Assembly (NCBI GenBank): GCA_947623455.1
Contig: OX392528.1
Span: forward strand, 55,446,322 to 55,510,321
Length of the DNA stretch: 64,000 bases
DNA from: Mimachlamys varia
Taxonomy: Eukaryota > Mollusca > Bivalvia > Pectinida > Pectinidae
Direction: 5' to 3'
The position numbers and the translations under genes were made by a program. Below are positions 35,923-45,390 of this stretch, piece after piece (position 1 is the stretch's first letter; each line of letters opens with the position of its first letter). Under the pieces are notes generated by a model. The model was not told the DNA's origin, did not search any database, and saw only the letters and a list, made by a program, of their open reading frames with translations.

Positions 35923-36923
35923 CCAATTATCATAATTATACACTAGCCCTTAACTCACTGATCTCTAATTATAAAGACACCTTGGAGCTGTTCTAATTCA
36001 AAGGATTGCATATATATAGTTCACAATGAAGGTTCAGGAATAAGTGGGCTAATTATTTCTATTTTGGAAGTAATTTTATTGTACCACTTCCAAGATTAGA
36101 AATCTTCCACATGAAAAAATTAAAAGTTGTCAAATACTGTAAATTATTTAAGTGTTAATGACATTCTTTATAGAAAAAATAGTGTTATTTTATATATGTG
36201 ATACAAGACCTGAACTGTTTTCTGACCTTTGGAAGGGAGACAATCCTTGCAGCCTTTCTCTATATGTTAAAGATTTGAGCACAATTTGCCTTCTGTGTAA
36301 CTTCCACTTATGCTGTCCATTCTTAAGAAAGTTTGTTGTTGTGTCTGTTAGTGATAGATAGTTAACTTTTATAGTAACTTGTATCTATTAGCATATTTTG
36401 GTGAAAAAACATCCAGATGATTTTGATACAGTTTTCAACCAAATAATTTACTCTTTTAAAGTATATTTATATAATATTATATCCACTATTACATGAAGTT
36501 TTGTTTTTCTGAACATCGGTTTGTTTTGAGTACCTTTTTCACTTAAATCTAAATCGTGTCCAAAGATCTTCTTGCAAAATGTTTAACCGACCTTTTTAAA
36601 CTATATTGGATTCAATGGCATAAAGATGTGTTCCTTTTCCTGATCATTGGTTTGATCTGACTAGATTTGGAAAAGTTACTTCCCTTTGGCTGTCTGTTAG
36701 AGTGGTAGAATGGTAAAAATTTACAATTACGGTAATACATTGTCACTAGTACTTGCTTCCTATATATAGTTTACACATGAAAGCCAATTGGTAATAAAAA
36801 GACCAAAACACCAAAATCTACTAAGGAGTGAGTTTAATTCTTTTGAAACAACATTTGCCAGGAGTATTATACTGGTAATATAGTCACAACATAATAAGCC
36901 ACACACAAAAAGGGGTACACATT
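35923..36923 (+). other. bHLH-PAS intron 3, no exon recognised
   Basis: AT-rich single-copy-looking sequence. The open frame at 36152-36361 has no support. Confidence 0.45.
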
Positions 36924-37065
36924 TTACCAGCTATTGAAATCTGACAGCTCTGAGTCACTATCAGATAGGTCCAGTATTTCCGTATCCAGTCTGGCATTAT
37001 CTGGCCGGGCTAGCGCGATGTCATCATCACTATCATTGTTATTGTTGTCCCAACAATGACAATTA
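36924..37065 (-). pseudogene. Possible acidic C-terminal tail of a pogo-like transposase
   Basis: Read on the minus strand, the frame ending in TAA at 36926-36924 gives DNNNNDSDDDIALARPDNAR and then LDTEILDLSDSDSELSDFNS followed by W. An acidic Ser/Asp tail is common at the C-terminus of pogo/Tigger-type proteins. The frame is closed upstream by a TAG, or could begin at an AG in the hairpin at 37065. It lies about 0.9 kb downstream of the BrkDBD-CENPB ORF on the same strand, so the two may be remains of one element that lost its DDE core. It could also be a separate terminal exon, or chance. Confidence 0.35.
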
Positions 37066-37159
37066 GGCTGGCATATCTTATATGAATGCTACATCTGCCA
37101 GTCATCGTCCCTAGCTTTCACTGGCAGATATGTAGCATCCATATTAGAAATGCCAGCCT
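37065..37159. repeat. Near-perfect ~39-bp inverted repeat, 95-nt hairpin
   Basis: The arm 37065-37102 (AGGCTGGCATATCTTATATG...) pairs with 37120-37159 with three mismatches and one 2-nt bulge across a 17-nt loop. Size and shape resemble a miRNA precursor or a very short foldback element; nothing in the sequence decides between them. It sits in bHLH-PAS intron 3, immediately beside the possible transposase tail. Confidence 0.8.
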
Positions 37160-37488
37160 TCCGGAAGGCTTATGTATAATTTGACAATCCAGATGTTTCC
37201 AGGATATCAGAAATGCACAGACAATTAAAGCTCTGCGTATGATGCTCCAGTGTTGGTGCATGCTGGTGTGTAGCTCTTCGATTCATCCATTTTCCCCGGC
37301 ATCACGGATGTTCCTGTGTAAAGTAACTTTTCGATTTTTATAAATTGAGAAGTGTTAGAAACACTGCAATTGACAATACTGTAGAGGTAATTGTGTTTCC
37401 TGCCTGAATTCTGATGAAACTGCCTGGGGCTAACCTCCCGAGCTGATAACGGTACACAGATGTATTATGTTGTGGGAAGGGATATGTA

Positions 37489-37530
37489 CTAATAAACACT
37501 AAACACTGTGTTATTTGTTGTGTTTATTAG
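37489..37530. repeat. 11-bp perfect inverted repeat with nested palindrome
   Basis: CTAATAAACAC at 37489-37499 and GTGTTTATTAG at 37520-37530, with AAACACTGTGTT in the loop forming a second imperfect palindrome. Confidence 0.7.
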
Positions 37531-37781
37531 AGTCAAAGGTAAACTTAACTTACCTTTACACTAGTACTCTGTCAATGAATTTCAGTTGTTGAAGCATTTT
37601 ATGAGGCCTCAATCTCAGTATTAAGTTGTTTTATTTCATTTTTTCACACCATCCTACTTATGAGTGGCTATATGTCATTACTGGTGGTTTTAAATTTTCT
37701 AAAAAAAAATCCTGGTCTTTTTTTGCCATACATCTAAACATTCGTTTCAGTCTGATTTATCATATCCTTTGATTGCCACAG

Positions 37782-37864
37782 AAAACTTCATCCAAGAGGT
37801 TCTCTTGGAACTGGGAGTCAGTAGAAAATCACCATTGGCTGAAGTTACAACTGAAAGGTTGTGA
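37782..37864 (+). CDS. Weak candidate terminal exon (alternative end of the bHLH-PAS gene)
   Basis: Two acceptors precede an open frame: TTCGTTTCAG (ends 37750) and TTGATTGCCACAG (ends 37781). With the second, the first two bases complete the codon left open by the bHLH exon (phase 1), giving ENFIQEVLLELGVSRKSPLA, then EVTTERL and TGA at 37862-37864. AATAAA follows on the + strand at 37993-37998. It would give a short bHLH-only product. It has no homology that I recognise and overlaps the antisense 3' region of the CENPB-type ORF, so chance is a serious alternative. Confidence 0.22.
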
Positions 37865-37970
37865 GAACGTCACCAAATAGAGTACCGACTCTGCGACTCA
37901 GGCAAGGCGTCCAATGTCATGAGCACTTCTGAGTTTTATTTCCGATTCCGTTCAATTTTATTCGAAAGTT

Positions 37971-38735
37971 TTAAGTTGTTTTGTTTTCATGAAATAAATC
38001 CATCTTTTTCTCCGAATCTTCAAGTGAAGACTGTCCGATTGTTGTGCGATTTTGAACAGACAAATTGTTACGTTTCATAAATCTTAAACACCAACTTGGT
38101 CCTCCATGAAAATTTTCGAATTCCATTTGAGTGGCAAGCGACTGTGCTTGTAGCCTTATCACCATGGGGGAGACAGATCGACCACTTTCCTGTTCAGAAG
38201 TAATCCATGTTAGTAGCTTCTTTTCCAAATCTGGCCATGCGGTTTTACCAGTTCGTTTGGCCCTTTTTTCACTTGGAAGTTCAGCGAGTTCGTTTTTTTT
38301 CTGCCGCCATTGTCTTACTGATTTTTCGTCCAAATCAAAACTTCGTCCAGCTTCCCTGTTACCATATTTCTCTGCAAAATTAACAACGTCCAATTTGAAT
38401 TCGGCGGTATAACTCTGTCGTTTTCTTTTCAAAGAGTACTCACCGCTTTCATTCTGTTTATGCCCCAGTAAACCAGGGCTGTCCAATTTAATAGGGGACT
38501 CGCCACTTTCGTTAGGTTTATGCACCAGTGTACTGGGGGTGTCCATGGTAACAGGGGATTCGTCACTTTCATCACATTTCCTAGGACTGGATGTACTGGG
38601 AGTGTCCATGTTAACAGGGGATTCATCATTTCCATCACATTTCCTAGGACTCAATGTACTGGGAGTGTCCATGTTAACAGGGGACTCCTCATTTCCATCA
38701 CATTTCCTAGGACTCGTTGCACTGAGGCTGTCCAT
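37971..38735 (-). CDS. BrkDBD-CENPB double-HTH protein, pogo-transposase derived, without DDE core
   Basis: Intronless 254-codon ORF, start ATG at 38735 (the frame is open a little further upstream but without an ATG). Residues 1-103 are five tandem ~21-residue repeats (MDTPSTLSPRKCDGNDESPV type), acidic and Ser/Pro-rich. Residues 104-153 (RKRQSYTAEFKLDVVNFAEK ... SVRQWRQKKNELAEL) match the Brinker-type DNA-binding HTH that precedes CENPB domains in POGK-like proteins. Residues 167-235 (WPDLEKKLLTWITSEQESGR ... FMKRNNL) match a CENPB-type HTH. It ends at DLFHENKTT, where a pogo-family protein would continue into the DDE nuclease. Two AATAAA signals follow on the minus strand (37962 and 37940). 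It may be a domesticated DNA-binding protein or a transposon remnant; the intact frame favours the first or a recent insertion. It lies antisense in bHLH-PAS intron 3. Confidence 0.75.
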   Translation of the reverse strand: MDSLSATSPRKCDGNEESPVNMDTPSTLSPRKCDGNDESPVNMDTPSTSSPRKCDESDESPVTMDTPSTLVHKPNESGESPIKLDSPGLLGHKQNESGEYSLKRKRQSYTAEFKLDVVNFAEKYGNREAGRSFDLDEKSVRQWRQKKNELAELPSEKRAKRTGKTAWPDLEKKLLTWITSEQESGRSVSPMVIRLQAQSLATQMEFENFHGGPSWCLRFMKRNNLSVQNRTTIGQSSLEDSEKKMDLFHENKTT

Positions 38736-39242
38736 AATAACACATATACACTCCCCACACAAAGTTTATGTTTTCATTAACAATGATAACTACTCAAATA
38801 TTTTACATTCTGTGTAATTTTTCCTCACAGCAGAGCATTCCTAACAGTGTTCACTGCTCAAAGCCACAGAATTCTATCTACTGTGTAATGTCTGGTTGGT
38901 GCCTGTACATGTGTACTCACCAGGTACAATCTTGTGTGTATTACCCGCGGGCATTCCACTGGTGCGGGCTATCTGTAATTAAATCAACAAAATGCTAAAA
39001 AAAGGCCTTATCTGACATCCCTCTGGCTATACTCCAGTGCGGGTCATAATACACAGGAAATTACACTGTAGTAGTCGTCTGTGCCTTCTTATTTCCGTTC
39101 ACACAAGATCTGTTATAGTTTTAGCTCAGCCATTGTAAGTTGTGAGTTTTGTAAACTCTACCAGTCAGGTTTCATTGAGTGTTGTACTCCATTCCTTAGC
39201 TCTTAGCTTGTTACACCATCATAGGTCTAACCAGTTGAAGAA
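38736..39242. other. No gene; short inverted repeat
   Basis: TGTGTGTATTACCCGCGGGC (38934-38953) and CAGTGCGGGTCATAATACAC (39032-39051) are partly inverted copies of each other (core TGTATTA..CCCGC), so a small foldback of about 130 bp may lie here. Nothing else seen. Confidence 0.35.
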
Positions 39243-39287
39243 GGGGGGAGGAGGGGGAGGGGGGAGTGGGGGGGGGGGGGGGGGTGG
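39243..39287. repeat. G-rich tract
   Basis: About 45 bases almost entirely G on the + strand, broken by single A or T (GGGGGAGGAGGGGGAGGGGG and a run of about 16 G). It satisfies simple G-quadruplex rules. Confidence 0.85.
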
Positions 39288-39837
39288 TAATGAAAGTGAT
39301 CTTTTAAGAGCTGCTGGAAATTATCCCCCATGGTGTACGACTGACAATATTGGAATATGGCTATTTTATGTGTGCTTGTTAAAATGTCACGCCAGGTGTG
39401 CTGAACTGGGAACTTTCAGCTGAACAACTAAAATCTGTACAGGTAGTACAGAAAGTACAACTGTGCGTGGTACACATAAAGTGGACTCTTTCTTTCTGTT
39501 TTGTTAAACTACAGTTGGTAGAATAAGAAATCACTATTTCCAATCCCTTTCCATTGTATTTTTTTCCCAGAAATTACAGTGTGGTTGGATCAACAACATT
39601 GTAAATTATAACATTAAATTGCAGCATGCCAGCTTGGTCATTAGAAAATCAGAACTCGACGGTTTAGACACTGCCGTTAATTGATAAACATAGCACTGAC
39701 ATTAGATAATTCCAAATCAAACAATAGCTGTCATCATTATTTTTCTTCAATATTGATTCTATATTGGTCATGGCATCACCCACTTAAAGGCCTGTAGCTA
39801 AATGTCATTGAACTAACACGCTGTTATTGTGTGAAAA

Positions 39838-42800
39838 ATGAGACCACCTCCATAAAGAGATTACCTCCATAAAGAGACCACCTCCATAAGAGACTACATT
39901 TGTACCTCCATAAAGAGACCACCTCATAAAGAGACCACCTCCATAAGAGACCACCCCCATAAAGAGACCACCTCCATAAAGAGACCACCTCATATAGAGA
40001 CTACCTCTGTAAAGAGACCACCTCATAAAGAGACCACCTCCATAAAGAGACCACTCCCATAAAGAGACCATCTCCATAAAGAGACCACCTCCATAAAGAG
40101 ACCACCTCCATAAAGAGACCACCTCCATGAAGAGACCACCTCATATAGAGACTACATTTGTACCTCCATAAAGAGACCACCTCCATAAGAGACTACATTT
40201 GTACCTCCATAAAGAGACCACCTCATAAAGAGACCACCTCCATAAGAGACCACCCCCATAAAGAGACCACCTCTATAAAGAGACCACCCTCATAAAGAGA
40301 CCACCTCCATAAAGAGACCACCTCATAAAGAGACCACCTCCATAAGAGACCACTCCCATAAAGAGACCACCTCCATAAAGAGACCACCCTCATAAAGAGA
40401 CCATCTCCATAAAGAGACCACCTCATAAAGAGACCACCTCCATAAGAGACCACTCCCATAAAGAGACCACCTCCATAAAGAGACCACCCTCATAAAGAGA
40501 CCACCTCTGTAAAGAGACCACCCTCATAAAGAGACCACCTCTGTAAAGAGACCACCCTCATAAAGAGACCACCTCCATAAAGAGACCACCTCCATGAAGA
40601 GACCACCCTCATAAAGAGACCACCTCTGTAAAGAGACCACCCTCATAAAGAGACCACCTCCATAAAGAGACCACCTCATAAAGAGACCATCTCCATAAAG
40701 AGACCACCCTCATAAAGAGACCACCTCTGTAAAGAGACCACCCTCATAAAGAGACCACCTCCATAAAGAGACCACCTCATAAAGAGACCACCTCCATAAG
40801 AGACCACCCCATAAAGAGACCACCTCCATAAAGAGACCACCTCATATAGAGACTACCTCTGTAAAGAGACCACCTCATAAAGAGACCACCCCCATAAAGA
40901 GACCACTCCCATAAAGAGACCATCTCCATAAAGAGACCACCTCCATAAAGAGACCACCTCCATAAAGAGACCACCTCCATAAAGAGACCACCTCCATGAA
41001 GAGACCATCTCCATAAAGAAACCACCCTCATAAAGAGACCACCTCCATAAAGAGACCACCCTCATAAAGAGACCACCTCTGTAAAGAGACCACCCTCATA
41101 AAGAGACCACCTCCATAAAGAGACCACCTCATAAAGAGACTACCTCCATAAAGAGACCATCTCCATAAAGAGACCACCTCCATAAAGAGACCAACCTCAT
41201 AAAGAGACCACCTCCATAAAGAGACCACCCTCATAAAGAGACCACCTCTGTAAAGAGACCACCTCATAAAGAGACCACCCTCAATAAAGAGACCATCTCC
41301 ATAAAGGGACCACCTCCATAAAGAGACCACCCCCATAAAGAGACCACCTCCATAAAGAGACCACCCTCATAAAGAGACCACCTCCATAAAGAGACCACCT
41401 CCATGAAGAGACCATCTCCATAAAGAAACCACCCTCATAAAGAGACCACCTCCATAAAGAGACCACCCTCATAAAGAGACCACCTCTGTAAAGAGACCAC
41501 CCTCATAAAGAGACCACCTCCATAAAGAGACCACCTCATAAAGAGACTACCTCCATAAAGAGACCATCTCCATAAAGAGACCACCTCCATAAAGAGACCA
41601 ACCTCATAAAGAGACCACCTCCATAAAGAGACCACCCTCATAAAGAGACCACCTCTGTAAAGAGACCACCTCATAAAGAGACCACCCTCAATAAAGAGAC
41701 CATCTCCATAAAGGGACCACCTCCATAAAGAGACCACCCCCATAAAGAGACCACCTCCATAAAGAGACCACCCTCATAAAGTGACCACCTCTGTAAAGAG
41801 ACCACCTCATAAAGAGACCACCCTCAATAAAGAGACCATCTCCATAAAGGGACCACCTCCATAAAGAGACCACCCCCATAAAGAGACCATCTCCATAAAG
41901 AGACCACCCTCATAAAGAGACCACCTCTGTAAAGAGACCACCTCATAAAAAGACCACCTCCATAAAGAGACCATCTCCATAAAGAGACCACCCTCATAAA
42001 GAGACCACCTCCGTAAAGAGACCACCCTCATAAAGAGACCACCTCTGTAAAGAGACCACCTCATAAAGAGACTACCTCCATAAAGAGACCACCTCCATAA
42101 AGAGACCACCCTCAGAAAGAGACCAGCTCTGTAAAGAGACCACCTCATAAAGAGACTACCTCCATAAAGAGACCACCTCCATTAAGAGACCACCCTCATA
42201 AAGAGACCACCTTCATAAAGAGACCACCCTCATAAAGAGACCACCTCCGTAAAGAGACCACCTCCATAAAGAGACCACCCTCATAAAGAGACCACCTCCA
42301 TAAAGAGACCACCCTCATAAAGAGACCACCTCCATAAAGAGACCACCCTCATAAAGAGACCACCTCCATTAAGAGACCACCCTCATAAAGAGACCACCTC
42401 CATAAAGAGACCACCTCCGTAAAGAGACCACCTCCATAAAGAGACCACCCTCATAAAGAGACCACCCTCATAAAGAGACCACCTCCATAAAGAGACCACC
42501 CTCATAAAGAGACCACCTTCATAAAGAGACCACCTCATAAAGAGACCACCCTCATAAAGAGACCACCTCCATAAAGAGACCACCTCATAAAGAGACTACC
42601 TCCATAAAGAGACCACCTCATAAAGAGACCACCCTCATAAAGAGACTACCTCCATAAAGAGACCACCCTCATAAAGAGACCACCCTCATAAAGAGACCAC
42701 CTCCATAAAGAGACCACCTCATAAAGAGACTACCTCCATAAAGAGACCACCTCCATTAAGAGACCACCCTCATAAAGAGACCACCTTCATAAAGAGACCA

Positions 42801-43570
42801 CCCTCATAAAGAGACTACCTCCATAAAGAGACCACCCTCATAAAGAGACCACCTCCATGAAGAGACCACCTCCATAAAGAGACCACCCTCATAAAGAGAC
42901 CACCTCCATGAAGAGACCACCTCCATAAAGAGACCACCCTCATATAGAGACTACCTCTGTAAAGAGACCACCTCATAAAGAGACCACCTCCATTAAGAGA
43001 CCACCCTCATAAAGAGACCACCTCCATAAAGAGACCACCCTCATAAAGAGACCACCCTCATAAAGGGACCACCTCCATAAAGAGACCACCTCCATAAAGA
43101 GACCACCTCCATAAAGAGACCATCTCCATAAAGAGACCATCTCCATAAAGAGACCACCTCCATAAAGAGACCACCTCCATAAAGAGACCACCCTCATAAA
43201 GAGACCACCTCTGTAAAGAGACCACCTCATAAAGAGACTACCTCCATAAAGAGACCATCTCCATAAAGAGACCATCTCCATAAAGAGACCACCTCCATAA
43301 AGAGACCACCCTCATAAAGAGACCACCTCTGTAAAGAGACCACCTCATAAAGAGACTACCTCCATAAAGAGACCATCTCCATAAAGAAACCACCTCCATG
43401 AAGAGACCATCTCCATAAAGAGACCACCTCCATAAAGAGACCACCCTCAATAAAGAGACCACCTCCATAGAGACTACCTCTGTAAAGAGACCATCTCATA
43501 AAGAGACCACCTCCATAAAGAGACCACCCCAATAGAGACCACCTCCATAAAGAGACCATTTCCTTAAAGA
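39838..43570. repeat. ~17-bp minisatellite, about 210-220 copies
   Basis: The unit AAGAGACCACCTCCATA comes in 16-18 bp versions (CTCATA, CCTCATA, CTCTGTA, CTCCATGA variants). The same succession of variants recurs after 407 bp (41028-41336 repeats as 41435-41743), and early blocks recur near 39840 and 40780. Open frames on the minus strand (MEVVSLWRWSLYGGGLFM type) are repeat artefacts. Confidence 0.96.
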
Positions 43571-43619
43571 GACTATCTGTGTTTAAAATAACACATTGTG
43601 ATTTCATCCTGAACTGATA

Positions 43620-43725
43620 TAAAAACTTGTGTTATGAGATCACCTGTGTTATGAAACTATCTGTGCAAAAAGGCCACTTGTGTTATGAAACCATCTGTGC
43701 AAAAAGACCACCTGTGTTATAAAAA
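43620..43725. repeat. ~34-bp diverged repeats at the right edge of the 17-bp array
   Basis: Three units around CACCTGTGTTATGAAACCAT, then CTGTGCAAAAAG, at about 43641, 43671 and 43705. AAAAAGACCAC links them to the AAGAGACCAC core of the neighbouring array, so they may be older edge units. Confidence 0.65.
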
Positions 43726-44611
43726 ATTGTCGTTGATTCAGAATTTTTTTTTTTCTATCTGGTGACTTTAAGTTATTGAATCTTATTCTGAATCAGTAAA
43801 TTTTGTCTTGAATGATTAACAGAGATTAAGTAAAGCTACGCTTTGATTTTGTAGATGTGGGCCACATAAAAAAAAATACACTTACGTAGCTGGGTTTGTT
43901 ATTGGTGAAATATGGTACTTTCCCGTTTAATACATCAGTGCGCCTCTAGCCCTGAATATGATCAGCGTGGTTACGATGTCCGGGGGAATTACTGATGGAT
44001 ATTGGTCGCTTGTAAGATCTATCAATAAATTCTCAATAGATCCCACCATCGGTGCACATTGGAAATGTAATCGGGGGAATGCATGAAAATTACTCTGTAA
44101 AAAACCTCAGAGGATTTGCTTTTAATGTAAAAATGACAATTCGCTGGATGCCCGTTTATCTGTTTTTGTGTTTTGTTTTGATTGTGGTTTGCAGATTGTG
44201 TTTTCAGTGATGTTCGGAGACGTATCGTAGATGGACAGTGTAGTGATTGATATCTATCAAGTATTGTAATGTTCTTGTCCGTAATCGCCGATAATAAGCG
44301 ATCTAGGATCCTATTTCCTATCCAATAAATTCAGATTCTCATTTATCACGAAAATTAGTTTTTCTTAAAATCTATTCTTGGAAAATCTGCTGTGTTTTAA
44401 TTGGTCCAGTATAATATAGTAAAATTTAAAATGGGATTATTTTCGTCTGAAATAGATTTATAAAGCATTATAAATATTTGATCAATGGATACCTATAAAC
44501 AAAGGCACGTTTAGTATTAACTTCATCATCTGGTGATTTCTCCCTTCAATGGATATTGCAATCAGACAACTTTGATATGTGTCCTGGTGGTGCTTTTACT
44601 ATTGAGGCAGA
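43726..44611 (+). other. bHLH-PAS intron 3, no exon recognised
   Basis: AT-rich, with an island of mixed composition at 43920-44050. No frame with splice context seen. Confidence 0.45.
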
Positions 44612-44808
44612 GGGCTGGGGCTGGGGCTGGGGCTGGGGCTGGGGCTGGGGCTGGGGCTGGGGCTGGGGCTGGGGCTGGGGCTGGGGCTGGGGCTGGGGCG
44701 GGGGCGGGGGCGGGGGCGGGGGCGGGGGCGGGGGCGGGGGCGGGGGCTGGGGCGGGGGCGGGGGCTGGGGCTGGGGTGGGGGCTGGGGCGGGGGCGGGGG
44801 CGGGGGCT
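44612..44808. repeat. GGGGCT/GGGGCG hexanucleotide repeat, about 33 units
   Basis: About 14 GGGGCT units are followed by about 9 GGGGCG units and then a mixed part with GGGGCT, GGGGTG and GGGGCG. Every unit has a run of at least four G on the + strand with one- or two-base loops, a textbook G-quadruplex former. The three + frames code for Gly-Ala, Gly-Leu and Gly-Trp type dipeptides; the minus strand gives Pro-Ala. One ATG-led frame (44533-45039 by position, ATG upstream of the tract) runs through as Gly-Ala. Confidence 0.95.
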
Positions 44809-45151
44809 AAAAGTTTACACTCGATCCACCCTTCAGCCTGTCTCCAAATTCTGTCTATCCCCAACGTTTGGTCTGGCCATATTTCTAGACTATTTCACCT
44901 GAGGACAGTCTCATGTCGGCTCGGTGAATTAAGAAATTTAGTGCAGGTGGGTGACTGTGCCATTGCCTTGTTATTTCCAGAATGCACATTCCTTTCTCCA
45001 TGTTATAGCATATATAGTCTCTCATTACTATTCTTCTGAACAGCTATAATGTTCTACATGATGATCATGACTAGCATGTCAAAACTGTAAAAACTTACAA
45101 CCTTATGATCATCTCCTGTACTACCATACATTACAGTGTGATACAGTTGTG
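44809..45151 (+). other. No gene seen between the hexamer tract and a SINE
   Basis: Mixed-composition sequence; the Gly-Ala frame continues through it to a stop at 45039, but with no recognisable domain. Confidence 0.4.
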
Positions 45152-45390
45152 ATGGGCAGTGCAGTGGATAGCACATTTGCCTTTCACCAAGGCAACCGGG
45201 GATCGATTCTCCAACTGGACGTGAAAAGGTATGGGTCATCTGCTCGACCATGTTGGTTTTCTCCATGTAATCCGGTTTCTTCCCACAATGAGACCCCTTG
45301 TGTGCTAACATCCTGGCAAACATTAGAATGATTTATATAAGTTGAATAACTTGTTTCATAATTTTTGTAAAATAAATAATGTTGATTAAT
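45152..45390 (+). mobile_element. tRNA-derived SINE, copy 1
   Basis: The head has a box A-like GTGGATAGCACA (45165) and a box B-like GGGATCGATTCT (45199) at tRNA spacing. The body carries TTGGTTTTCTCCATGTAATC and CGGTTTCTTCCCACAATGAG. The tail contains ATTTATATAAGTTGAATAAC and ends TTTTGTAAAATAAATAATG. Two reverse-oriented relatives lie at 48418 and 57828. It is not a working tRNA gene: no acceptor stem pairs. Confidence 0.85.

Noticed and set aside
38735..38762. Nine-codon N-terminal extension of the BrkDBD-CENPB ORF
   Set aside because: The upstream first codon is TTG; the first ATG is at 38735, which also fits the repeat start.
44533..45039. 168-codon Gly-Ala protein
   Set aside because: Composed of the hexamer tract plus chance flanks; kept only as a repeat with a translation question.
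45152..45225. tRNA gene
   Set aside because: Box A and box B are present but no acceptor or anticodon stem pairs, and two related copies share a long non-tRNA body and tail: a SINE head.
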